This document shows, in pieces, positions 35,683 to 43,836 of a stretch of DNA of 46,984 bases. The stretch is taken from positions 1 to 46,984 of the forward strand of contig CAJUPP010000021.1 of NCBI GenBank assembly GCA_910588325.1, in the 5' to 3' direction. Position numbers and translations under genes: made by a program. The number at the start of each line of letters is the position of its first letter. The first letter of the stretch is position 1. The notes beneath the pieces were generated by a model. It ran no database searches, was not told the DNA's origin, and saw nothing but the letters and a program-made list of their open reading frames with translations. Origin of the DNA: an uncultured Hungatella sp. Its GTDB lineage: Bacteria; Bacillota; Clostridia; Lachnospirales; Lachnospiraceae.

Positions 35683-36195
35683 TTAGAGAACCAGGGACGG
35701 CGCACTGTATACTCTTGCAGCCAGCTCATTATCCAGCATATATAATGCTCTTGGGTCTGAGCCGAATAGATTATACTTCTTGATCAATCCTTCTGCGTTG
35801 GTCTCTTCCTCTCCCTGCTCCTTCACAAACCAGTCCAGAAATTGCATCGTTCTGAAATCTTTTACCGTGCTGGCAGCATCATAAATGGTGTGAATCAAAC
35901 CGGTAACATGCTGCTCATGCTCATATCCTGCGTGAAGCGGATCTGCAACAGAAGAAAATGTCTTATCCGGCTTGTCAACGGCTTCCAGAGTTACCTTGCA
36001 TCCATTGTTCTGCAGATACTGTATAAACAGCATGGCATGATCTCTTTCCTCCTGGGCCTGAACCTTATACCAGTTGGCAAAGCCCTCCAGCCCCTGCTCC
36101 CCATAGTAAACGGAAAAATCCAAATATAAATAAGCGGAATAAAATTCCTTATTCACCTGAACATTCAGTAACTCTGCAACTTTTGTATCCAACAT
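35683..36195 (-). CDS. Ferritin (non-haem, bacterial FtnA type)
   Basis: 170-residue four-helix bundle ferritin that oxidises Fe(II) and stores iron as a mineral. Ferroxidase ligands are seen in NKEFYSAYLYLD, QEERDHAMLF and KEQGEEETNAEGLI, the standard FtnA positions. Length is normal. An AGGAGG site lies just before the ATG. It is the first gene of a likely unit with EFR1 and GNAT. No clear Fur or PerR box is recognised upstream. Confidence 0.96.
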   Translation of the reverse strand: MLDTKVAELLNVQVNKEFYSAYLYLDFSVYYGEQGLEGFANWYKVQAQEERDHAMLFIQYLQNNGCKVTLEAVDKPDKTFSSVADPLHAGYEHEQHVTGLIHTIYDAASTVKDFRTMQFLDWFVKEQGEEETNAEGLIKKYNLFGSDPRALYMLDNELAARVYSAPSLVL

Positions 36196-36305
36196 TTCTT
36201 AATCCTCCTGAAATTATGTTATTTTCTTCGTCAGACAAGTTTCCTTAATGAACTCTGCAGATAGCGCCGCCCCTGTGCCTGTCTGTAATCGCTTTACCCA
36301 TTGTA

Positions 36306-38159
36306 TCACTGTTTCTCAGAAATGTCCATCGAAAGCCCCCTTAAGTAATCCTCTACGCTGCAGTACCGTTTCCCATCATTCCTCTGATTCTCCGGATTCC
36401 TGCACAAAATAAAATGCTCCCTGATTCTTCCGAACCTCCGTTCAATCTGACGGTACCTCTCCGCATCCGGCATCCTGCGGTAATGTCCCATCTGGCCGCT
36501 TTCACTGCCTCTGATCTCACACACCGTACAGGTGTTATCCTTTGTGTCATACACCACCATATCGTAATCCCCTGCATTAAACTGCAGTTTATAAACTTTA
36601 TAATCGTTCTCCAGAGCCCGCTCCGTCTCCAGAAAAATGATTTCCTCCAGCATCTGTTCCCGCACCTTCTCCAGGGCCTGATCCGCCAATCTCTGCTTAT
36701 CCGCCTCGCTGACGGAAAGAAACCTCTCTCCATCCATAAGGGAAAAAATCAATTCCTGAAGCTGGCAGTACCGCATCCCAGGCTGAATAAAGATTACTCT
36801 TTCAATAGGTTCTCCGCCTGACTGGGCTGTCTCGGAAGGACACTCCATAATCAGATCCAGAGCGACTAACACCTCCTTAACCTCCAAAATACAGACTTTT
36901 TTCACACCGGCCGCCTCTTCCTCCCTGCGGTTATCATTTCGCAGGTTCCACGCTGCAAGACGCAGGTCGTGAAAGACTGCATCTTTCGACAATACCAGGA
37001 GAAGAAAATTAAGATTCATATTTTCTATCACCCGGCTGACTACCTCCTCCAAATCCCCATTCTCCTGCAAAAGCCTTAAGTTCTCAAACTGGTTCTTATC
37101 CTTGCTGCAGGCAATGGAGCGGCGGATGTTTCTCAAAACAGCGCTGCCAACATATTCTTTTGTAGAATTCTTATCCCTGAAAGAGGCATGCTGGGAATCT
37201 ATCTCTGTTCCCGATTTTGCCATCTCCCCTGCCCGCATGGTGCCGCCGTAACGGATATAATCATTCATATTATGAATTCCCAGTACACGGCTGTGCTCAC
37301 GAAACGGAATAAACGTCGTGTGAATAATTACCGCCCTGTCATATAATTCCTGACGCATGGCAAAGAAAAACGCCAGAGAATCCGTCCCTGTCAGAACAAT
37401 CCTCATTCCCTGTGCGGCGTGAATATCGGAAAGCAGAGCTGCCGAGTCAATAAAATCATCCATCAGCGTAACCTCATCCACAAACACGTGCCGGTAACCT
37501 GCCTGATACAGCTGTGTTAAATCACTGCTTAACACCGGCATGGTATCTGCCGCCGTAGCCTTAATATAGGCTACCTGCCTGTCATAAGACACCATCTCTA
37601 AAATTGCCTGGCGGATCATCGTCGTCTTTCCTGTCCGGCGAAGCCCCATGACAAGACAAACTCTGTCATCCTCTTCTCCGTCCAGATAATCCATCAGTTT
37701 CCCATAATCACTACGTTTCTCTTCCCCGCATATGTTATCTGTCATAGCCCGAAGCCCTTCTCCGATTATGACATTCATCTGAAATTTGGTTTTTACCGAA
37801 GAAGAGCTTCTCCTTCTGGGCGCTGTCTGCCTCTTCCCTTCCGGCCTCTCTCCTTCCAAATCTTTCAGTCTCTGCTGAAGTTCCTTTCGCCTGGCAATCT
37901 GGTCCTGAATCTCATCCAGCTGTGCTTCTTTTATGTACTGGCTTTTTATCTTTCCGTTTTCTGTCCACTGGCGGTAATAACGGGTTTTGTTATGGATATT
38001 CTTTTTCGATATATAGCCCACAGGCAGCTCTTCGATCTGCTGCTTAAGTTCCTCAATCTGCTGCTTAAGCTCCTCTGACTCTGCTGCCCTGTTTTCACCC
38101 TCCAACCTATGTACACCTCCGCTTCTTAGAACGCCTTCGACTTCTTTCTCCATCTTCAT
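36306..38159 (-). CDS. AAA ATPase with N-terminal coiled coil and nuclease-like C-terminus
   Basis: 617-residue ATP-binding protein. The N-terminus has a short Glu/Gln heptad-like repeat (ELKQQIEELKQQIEEL) and a segment LPVGYISKKNIHNKTRYYRQW (46-66) found in DUF6788-like small proteins. The ATPase core has Walker A GLRRTGKTT (172-180), Walker B HVFVDEV (224-230) and sensor-like VLTGTDS. The C-terminal part, with YDMVVYD and CTVCEIRGSE, looks like a PD-(D/E)XK-type fold as in DUF4143-group ATPases, though the Lys is Arg. The ATG at 38159 has no ribosome site; a TTG at 38105 behind GGAGGT nine bases away may be the true start. The biological role is unknown; it stands alone before ferritin. Confidence 0.75.
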   Translation of the reverse strand: MKMEKEVEGVLRSGGVHRLEGENRAAESEELKQQIEELKQQIEELPVGYISKKNIHNKTRYYRQWTENGKIKSQYIKEAQLDEIQDQIARRKELQQRLKDLEGERPEGKRQTAPRRRSSSSVKTKFQMNVIIGEGLRAMTDNICGEEKRSDYGKLMDYLDGEEDDRVCLVMGLRRTGKTTMIRQAILEMVSYDRQVAYIKATAADTMPVLSSDLTQLYQAGYRHVFVDEVTLMDDFIDSAALLSDIHAAQGMRIVLTGTDSLAFFFAMRQELYDRAVIIHTTFIPFREHSRVLGIHNMNDYIRYGGTMRAGEMAKSGTEIDSQHASFRDKNSTKEYVGSAVLRNIRRSIACSKDKNQFENLRLLQENGDLEEVVSRVIENMNLNFLLLVLSKDAVFHDLRLAAWNLRNDNRREEEAAGVKKVCILEVKEVLVALDLIMECPSETAQSGGEPIERVIFIQPGMRYCQLQELIFSLMDGERFLSVSEADKQRLADQALEKVREQMLEEIIFLETERALENDYKVYKLQFNAGDYDMVVYDTKDNTCTVCEIRGSESGQMGHYRRMPDAERYRQIERRFGRIREHFILCRNPENQRNDGKRYCSVEDYLRGLSMDISEKQ

Positions 38160-38354
38160 AGACGGTTTTCTAAGAACGCTCCGTATATTGTAACCTTTTA
38201 ACCTATTCTTTTTCCTTCTTTTCTCCCCGCTTCCACCAAGTCCGCACAGATCGCTTTTTTACGGGCCGGAAGCCGGTTTGACTTTTCCTTTTTACTAGCT
38301 TTTCTAGTATAACCTATTTTTTCATAAATTCCTACTACAAATTTATAAATTTCT

Positions 38355-38383
38355 TGTTTTGCCATATCTTTTAAAGTATAATA
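38355..38383 (+). promoter_or_regulatory. Sigma-A type promoter for rarA
   Basis: TTGTTT (38355-38360), a 17-base spacer and TATAAT (38378-38383), 32 bases before the start codon, with AAGGAG ahead of the ATG. Confidence 0.75.
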
Positions 38384-38414
38384 GTAGGTAATATGATACA
38401 AGGAGAATGCGGAT

Positions 38415-39737
38415 ATGTCTATGGAACAATTATCGATGTTTGGCAATCAGGAAACCTATCACCCCTTAGCCAGCCGTATGCGTCCGGAAAGTCTGGACGG
38501 CTTTGTGGGCCAGAGTCATCTTCTCGGTGAGGGCAAAATCCTGCGTCAGCTGATTGCACAGGACAAGATACCTTCCATGATTTTCTGGGGACCTCCAGGT
38601 GTGGGCAAAACCACGCTTGCAGGCATCATCGCCCACAAAACCCACGCAGAATTTATCAATTTCAGCGCAGTCACCAGTGGCATTAAAGAGATCAAAGAGG
38701 TTATGTCCCAGGCAGAACAGAGCAGGCATATGGGAATCAAAACCGTTGTATTTGTGGACGAGATCCATCGTTTTAACAAGGCACAGCAGGATGCCTTTCT
38801 TCCCTATGTGGAAAAAGGGAGTATTATTTTAATCGGCGCTACTACTGAGAACCCTTCCTTTGAGATAAACAGCGCGCTTCTGTCACGCTGCCAGGTATTT
38901 GTCCTTCAGGCACTGACCACGGAAGATCTGTTCCTGCTTTTAAAAAGGACTTTAAAAAGTGAACAGGGATTTGGATATCTGAATGTTGAGATTTCTGATG
39001 ATATGATTCATATGATTGCAGAATTTGCCAACGGAGATGCCAGAACCGCCTTAAACGTCCTGGAGATGGCCGTTACCAACGGAGAAATCAGCCCGGATAA
39101 GACTACGGTGACCCTGGAGGTATTAAGACAGTGCATCGGTAAAAGAAGCCTTCTGTATGACAAAAAGGGGGAAGAACATTACAATCTCATCTCCGCCCTT
39201 CACAAGTCCATGCGCAATTCCGACCCAGATGCCGCCGTTTACTGGCTGGCCCGGATGCTGGAGGCAGGAGAAGATCCTCTCTATGTGGCCAGAAGACTGG
39301 TTCGCTATGCCAGCGAGGATATTGGAATGGCAGACAGCCAGGCTCTGCCCTTGGCTGTAGCTGCCTATCAGGCCTGCCATTTTCTGGGTATGCCCGAGTG
39401 CAATGTGCATTTAAGCCATGCTGTCATCTATCTGTCCATGGCTCCCAAATCAAACTCCGCCTACAAGGCCTACGAATCTGCCAAACTGGATGCCCAGAAT
39501 ATGCTGGCGGAACCGGTGCCCCTTATTATCCGCAATGCGCCCACAAAGCTTATGGAACAGCTTCATTACGGCGAAGGATACATCTATGCCCATGCCACCG
39601 AGGAAAAACTGTCCCGCATGCAGTGCCTTCCGGATTCTCTGGTCGGGAGAGAGTACTATCAGCCTACCGCAGAAGGAAAGGAGGCGGAGACGAAGGAAAA
39701 ACTGATGAGAATAAAGGAGTGGAAGAAGTTACAATAA
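38415..39737 (+). CDS. rarA: Replication-associated recombination protein RarA (MgsA)
   Basis: 440-residue AAA+ ATPase that acts at stalled replication forks together with SSB. Walker A GPPGVGKTT (59-67), Walker B VVFVDEIHRFN, the ATTENPSFEIN sensor and LLSRCQVF are canonical, as is the C-terminal tetramerisation domain (YLSMAPKSNSAYKAYE, LMEQLHYGEGYIYAH). AAGGAG lies nine bases before the ATG and a promoter lies upstream. The short repeat module D follows the stop codon directly, and the TetR gene starts 57 bases later, so the two may be cotranscribed. Confidence 0.96.
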   Translation: MSMEQLSMFGNQETYHPLASRMRPESLDGFVGQSHLLGEGKILRQLIAQDKIPSMIFWGPPGVGKTTLAGIIAHKTHAEFINFSAVTSGIKEIKEVMSQAEQSRHMGIKTVVFVDEIHRFNKAQQDAFLPYVEKGSIILIGATTENPSFEINSALLSRCQVFVLQALTTEDLFLLLKRTLKSEQGFGYLNVEISDDMIHMIAEFANGDARTALNVLEMAVTNGEISPDKTTVTLEVLRQCIGKRSLLYDKKGEEHYNLISALHKSMRNSDPDAAVYWLARMLEAGEDPLYVARRLVRYASEDIGMADSQALPLAVAAYQACHFLGMPECNVHLSHAVIYLSMAPKSNSAYKAYESAKLDAQNMLAEPVPLIIRNAPTKLMEQLHYGEGYIYAHATEEKLSRMQCLPDSLVGREYYQPTAEGKEAETKEKLMRIKEWKKLQ

Positions 39738-39784
39738 AAAAGTCCCCCATACCGCCTATTCGGCGGTGGAACTTTCATAGTAAA
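39738..39784 (-). repeat. Solo hairpin module of the 108-bp repeat family, copy D
   Basis: Single diverged hairpin, ACCGCC-TATTC-GGCGGT, with flanks AAAGTCC and GGAACTTTCATAGTAAA, directly after the rarA stop. The linker is absent. The end ATAGTAAA runs straight into GGAG, the ribosome site of the TetR gene. The stem shows compensatory changes (A-T for G-C at its base) relative to the other copies, so base pairing may matter. Confidence 0.7.
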
Positions 39785-39794
39785 GGAGAATTTT

Positions 39795-40373
39795 ATGCTG
39801 CATGAGATACAGGACGAAAGATACTATGTAGCCGACGAAGCGATCTGCGACGCGTTTTTTCTGGTTTTGAAAGAAAAGGATCTGGAAAAAGTAACCGTAG
39901 CTGATGTGATAAAGAAAGCCGGAATTGTTCGGAGCACCTTTTACAACCACTACGAAAACATTCCGGCTCTTGTAACTGCCATTGAAGATAAGACCATTGA
40001 CGATATCTTTTCTCTTATGAAAACATTTCATCCCAAAAATAATACGGATATATGCAAATCATTCTTTATGACCATCTGTGACTACACGATGAACAATCCC
40101 TTCCTGGCCAATCTGCTCCGCAGTCCCAGAGGGAACAAATTTTTTGAAAAAGCCATGTTCATGTTCCACCGCTATGTAGCGGAAGTCACACAAAATACGG
40201 CTCCCTCCCACCACAGCAAAGAGGAACTGTCCTATATGGTTGCCTGTACCATCGGCAGCACTCTTGGCGTGCTCCACAAATGGACCAAGGACAATTTTGC
40301 CGTACCCCCGGAAGCCGTCGCCCACATTCTGACCCAGGCTTTCACTGCAGGCATGCTTCCCTTTATGTCATAA
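39795..40373 (+). CDS. TetR/AcrR-family transcriptional regulator
   Basis: 192-residue regulator. The N-terminal helix-turn-helix reads CDAFFLVLKEKDLEKVTVAD with AGIVRSTFYNHYENI, a clear TetR DNA-binding domain; the C-terminal part resembles the TetR_C_33-type ligand domain (FLANLLRSPRGNKFFEKAM, MVACTIGSTLGVLHKW). The ribosome site AAAGGAG overlaps the end of repeat module D. Its stop abuts the stop of the convergent AMP-ligase gene with no base between, so it is a likely regulator of the condensation/ACP/ligase cluster, but no operator is visible. Confidence 0.9.
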   Translation: MLHEIQDERYYVADEAICDAFFLVLKEKDLEKVTVADVIKKAGIVRSTFYNHYENIPALVTAIEDKTIDDIFSLMKTFHPKNNTDICKSFFMTICDYTMNNPFLANLLRSPRGNKFFEKAMFMFHRYVAEVTQNTAPSHHSKEELSYMVACTIGSTLGVLHKWTKDNFAVPPEAVAHILTQAFTAGMLPFMS

Positions 40374-41915
40374 CTAATCAATCATAGCCTCCTGACGTTT
40401 AATCTTTTTTGTGGTGCTTTTGTTAAACGGATTCTTCCGCACCACCAGCCCTGTAATCTGACGGTAGGTAGGCTGGGACTTATTGTACTTATCCAGAAAC
40501 GCCTGCAGTTCCGTTCTTATTTTTTCTTCATTCATATGCTTTGCGGCCACCACATCCTGATCCGGATAAATCCGTGCGGTAAGTCCGTTGTTTTCCCCTG
40601 TCACCACCACTTCCCCAACCAGTTTGCCCAGGGCCAGTTTATTCTCGATTTCCTCCGGGGAAATGTTCTCCCCGTTTGAAAGGATAATCAGGTTTTTAAT
40701 ACGTCCATTGATAAACAGAAAACCGTCCTCATCCAGATACCCCTTATCTCCCGTATGAAGCCAGCCGCCCCGCAGAGTTTCCTCGGTCTCTTCCGGCATT
40801 TTGTAATAGCCCTTCATGACGCTGCTTCCTCTTACCAGGATTTCACCGTCCTCAAAAGAAACCTGGGCATTGGAAAGAGGCTTCCCGATTGAGCCTGCCT
40901 TATGGATTTGCGGCGTATTCGAACTGATAACAGGAGAACATTCTGACATGCCGTATCCTTCAAAAATATCAATCCCATAACCTGCAAACTTATCAATATA
41001 AAACGGATCCAGATGGGCGCCGCCGGTAAAAATAATCTTTAAGTTGCCGCCAAATGCCTTTGCCGCCACCAACTTTTTTGGAATAAGGGGGCTGGCAGCC
41101 GAAAGCCTTTTGTAAATGGTCTCCACCATCAAAGGCACCATAAGCATAATCTCCGGTTTAAAGATGCCCATGTTCTTTACCATGTGCATAAGGGAATCAT
41201 TGATGCAGACCGTGGCTCCCAGGGAAAATCCCTTTAACCAGTCCATCACCAGACAAAAAGCATGGTGAATAGGAAGCACACTGAGAATCGTTGTCCCAGG
41301 CTCCACCGTAAAATCTACGGCATGTACGTTTGACGCCAGATTTTCCTGGGTCAGCATGACGCCCTTGCTTTTCCCGGTGGTTCCTGAGGTAAAAATAATG
41401 GTTGCGATATCCCCGGCATCAGGCCGTCCGTCATCCCCTTCCTTCTCCCTGCCCGTTTCTTTTAATTTACCAAGGAAGCTGACTCTCTCATTGGAAAATT
41501 CCGCTGTCTCCTCCTGTAAAAGCCAGATTTTTTTCAAATTCGGACATTCTGCTAAAATTTCCTCCAAAAGCCCCTGATTCTTCGGACTTAAGAAAAGCCC
41601 TTCCGAATCAGAACGGTTGATAAGCTCTGTCAGATCCTCTATGGGCAGCATTGCGTCCAAGGGGACGGCAACGTTTTTTCCGGTCATAATTCCCAGATAG
41701 CTTTCTATCCATTCCACGGAACTGCCGCCTATAAGGGCGATGTGCTTTCCCTGAAAGCCTTCCTCTGACAATCCTTTTCTTACTGCCCTGACATTTTCCA
41801 TCATCTCATGGTAGCTTATCTCATATATTTCCTTTTTCTTCAGCCATTTTACCGCAGCCGTTTCCGAAAACTTTTTTTCACTTTCCTCTAAGATATCCAG
41901 AATCAACGTTCCCAT
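40374..41915 (-). CDS. AMP-forming acyl-CoA/acyl-ACP ligase
   Basis: 513-residue member of the ANL adenylating family (acyl-CoA synthetases, NRPS A domains). Motifs A3 IIFTSGTTGKSKGVM, A5 GYGMSECSPV, A7 LHTGDKGYLDEDGF, A8 GRIKNLIILSNGENISPEEIE and A10 NKSTTKKIKR with the catalytic Lys are all present. A C-terminal domain of normal length is present, so the enzyme can both activate and transfer. The neighbour at 41968 is an acyl carrier protein and the next gene a condensation-type protein, so it probably loads a carboxylic acid on the carrier. The acid (fatty, aryl or amino) cannot be fixed from sequence. It starts 52 bases after the ACP stop. Confidence 0.93.
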   Translation of the reverse strand: MGTLILDILEESEKKFSETAAVKWLKKKEIYEISYHEMMENVRAVRKGLSEEGFQGKHIALIGGSSVEWIESYLGIMTGKNVAVPLDAMLPIEDLTELINRSDSEGLFLSPKNQGLLEEILAECPNLKKIWLLQEETAEFSNERVSFLGKLKETGREKEGDDGRPDAGDIATIIFTSGTTGKSKGVMLTQENLASNVHAVDFTVEPGTTILSVLPIHHAFCLVMDWLKGFSLGATVCINDSLMHMVKNMGIFKPEIMLMVPLMVETIYKRLSAASPLIPKKLVAAKAFGGNLKIIFTGGAHLDPFYIDKFAGYGIDIFEGYGMSECSPVISSNTPQIHKAGSIGKPLSNAQVSFEDGEILVRGSSVMKGYYKMPEETEETLRGGWLHTGDKGYLDEDGFLFINGRIKNLIILSNGENISPEEIENKLALGKLVGEVVVTGENNGLTARIYPDQDVVAAKHMNEEKIRTELQAFLDKYNKSQPTYRQITGLVVRKNPFNKSTTKKIKRQEAMID

Positions 41916-41967
41916 TATGAACCTCCGTTTTTCAATCCTCCATATATTTCAAAGCCTGCATCCGTCC

Positions 41968-42201
41968 TTAATGCTGCAATGTCTCCAACATTCCAAGGGC
42001 CTCCCCGATGGTAAAGATATGTAACACGTCCTCCTCTTCTAACTCAACGTCAAAGGTATCCTCCACCTCTCCCAAAAAGGACATAAAATCAAGGGAGCTG
42101 AAACCTAAATCCTCCCTGAACCGCATGTCATCTGTCATTTCTTCCGGTTTCACTTTGCAATACTGGGCAATAATTGTTTTAAACTGCATATCCTGTGTCA
42201 T
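41968..42201 (-). CDS. Acyl carrier protein
   Basis: 77-residue acyl or peptidyl carrier protein. The phosphopantetheine site is DLGFSSLDFM, with Ser36 in the SSL position of the usual DSL motif. The start at 42201 follows GGAGG by eight bases; a TTG five codons earlier is less likely because it overlaps the ribosome site. It is not the main fatty-acid ACP, since it sits between a ligase and a condensation-type gene with no fabD/fabF partners, so it is likely dedicated to this cluster. The high Asp/Glu content is typical. It starts 23 bases after the condensation gene stop. Confidence 0.93.
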   Translation of the reverse strand: MTQDMQFKTIIAQYCKVKPEEMTDDMRFREDLGFSSLDFMSFLGEVEDTFDVELEEEDVLHIFTIGEALGMLETLQH

Positions 42202-42224
42202 TTTATTTTCCTCCAAATTCTGAC

Positions 42225-43610
42225 CTAAATCTGTTCCATAATGTCTCCGATACTCATATCCGGCTCTGCAATTCCCTTGAAGAGAATACGCATCATGTAG
42301 TAATATAACAGTTCCATATCATGTTCCTCTAAATGGGCCGTTTGATAGTGGTAAGAAAAGTTCATGCCATAGTCCTCGGTGTGGGATACAGTCAGATACA
42401 TTTTCTTGGTAGCGGCGCCATTGGCAAACCACTTAAAATGCTGGGGAACCTGGATAAGGTGTGGATTATCCAGCTTCACCGGCATGGGCTGGTAGGTAAG
42501 GTAACAGCTTTCATAGACCGTATGCTCCGGTGTATGGTAGCGTTTCTTCATCTCCTCTTTGATAAGCGCCGGATCATAATTGCTGTGCATGTAAATGCGG
42601 TTCTGAACATTCTGAATCTCATATGCCGCCGACAAAAAATCGGTTTCCGGTGAAATCACGGTCCGGCATGGGAACATAATCGTTCTGCTGCCGCCAGAGG
42701 TCCACTCTTCATGGGTAGAGCGTCTGGAAATAAAGTTTTCAATCGTAATATCCTCCTGTCCGTTATTTACCTTTGACAGATAAGTCCTGATTCCCAACAG
42801 TAAAAGATTGGTCATGGAAAGTTGGTGGTTCATGCAGAAATCTATAAGATTCTTTGTTGGCTCAGGCTCCAAATAGTAGTCCTTTACCTGCACAAACAGA
42901 TCTTTAAGCTCAATATCCGCTGCCCTTAAAGCCGGATTGTCATGGAGCTTTCTCGCCTCTTCTAATACCGAAGGACCCTGTATATCGGAATAAAGGGGCT
43001 CTCCTAACGCATCTAACTGGTCATCCCAGAATTTTTTATCCTTGGCAAAGCGTTTTTCGTTATTGGCACGCTTCAAATCCTTTGCCAGAGCCTCTTCAAA
43101 ATCCGCCAGATCATCCGGATAAGGGGCTCCGAATCTGTAATGGGTATAAAGCTGCATTAAATCGTTAATCATCACCACCAGCCCGCAGGAATCGATGAGC
43201 CTGTGGTCCATGTGTATAAAAAATCCGTTATAGCCTTCAGGAAGTTTTACCATGGTCACATCACACAGCGGAATATCATTCCCGTCAAAGGTTTCATAAG
43301 CCCATTGCTGCATCAAATTGTCTGCCTCTTCCATGCTCATACCGGATAAATCTTTTACGGGAATATCTCTTGTCTCTTTTGCTGCAAGATACTGCTTAAT
43401 CTCGCCCTTTCCATCAGGCTTTGTAAATCGGAGCCGCATGCAGCCATAACGCTCAAATTCCAGCTGGATACATTTCTTTAAAAGCCCGAAATCCAGCTGA
43501 GCCTGTAGAGACGCCACAACACTGACTCCTGATACTTGTTGCGTTTTGTATGTTTTCATCCAGTTATAGTGCAGCTTCTGTGCTGCTGTTAAAGGATAGT
43601 ATTCTTTCAT
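42225..43610 (-). CDS. Stand-alone condensation-domain-like protein
   Basis: 461-residue protein with the CoA-dependent acyltransferase fold of NRPS condensation domains. The active-site motif HHxxxDG is modified to MDHRLIDS: the second His (His136) and Asp140 are present, while the first His is Asp135 and the Gly is Ser141. The N-terminal start YYPLTAAQKLHYNW is typical. Stand-alone enzymes of this kind, such as PapA5-like acyltransferases and free C domains, join an acyl group from a carrier to an amine or alcohol. Genes for a carrier protein and a ligase follow at once. GGAGG six bases before the ATG supports the start. The acceptor molecule is not known. Confidence 0.85.
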   Translation of the reverse strand: MKEYYPLTAAQKLHYNWMKTYKTQQVSGVSVVASLQAQLDFGLLKKCIQLEFERYGCMRLRFTKPDGKGEIKQYLAAKETRDIPVKDLSGMSMEEADNLMQQWAYETFDGNDIPLCDVTMVKLPEGYNGFFIHMDHRLIDSCGLVVMINDLMQLYTHYRFGAPYPDDLADFEEALAKDLKRANNEKRFAKDKKFWDDQLDALGEPLYSDIQGPSVLEEARKLHDNPALRAADIELKDLFVQVKDYYLEPEPTKNLIDFCMNHQLSMTNLLLLGIRTYLSKVNNGQEDITIENFISRRSTHEEWTSGGSRTIMFPCRTVISPETDFLSAAYEIQNVQNRIYMHSNYDPALIKEEMKKRYHTPEHTVYESCYLTYQPMPVKLDNPHLIQVPQHFKWFANGAATKKMYLTVSHTEDYGMNFSYHYQTAHLEEHDMELLYYYMMRILFKGIAEPDMSIGDIMEQI

Positions 43611-43788
43611 TGACAGCCTCCCTCTTTGTCCTTTTGTAAAGTTAGCACATTCTGTTCCCGGTTTCTACCCTACCTGGGACTTAACAAACATTTTAGATGA
43701 AATTGACTGAAACCCTGACTGATGTCCTGCTGTATGCTTCTCCCCAGCTGCAGGGGCATTGTGTTGCAAAATTTCTTGTAAAGAAAAA

Positions 43789-43809
43789 CGCCAGCTCATT
43801 AAGCTGACG
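43789..43809 (-). terminator. Rho-independent terminator after the alpha/beta hydrolase gene
   Basis: On the minus strand an 8-bp stem CGTCAGCT / AGCTGGCG (one G-T pair) with a five-base loop is followed by TTTTTCTTT. It lies 27 bases past the hydrolase stop and separates that gene from the condensation cluster. Confidence 0.85.
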
Positions 43810-43836
43810 TAACGTATGCTATGAAACCTATGCCCC

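Noticed and set aside
38198..38446. 82-codon minus-strand frame between the AAA ATPase and rarA
   Set aside because: It overlaps the rarA promoter and start, and the Lys/Arg-rich product matches no family I know.
39738..39784. Rho-independent terminator after rarA
   Set aside because: The stem is followed by ACTTTCATAG, not a T tract, on the rarA strand; the T-run lies on the other side. It belongs to the repeat family instead.
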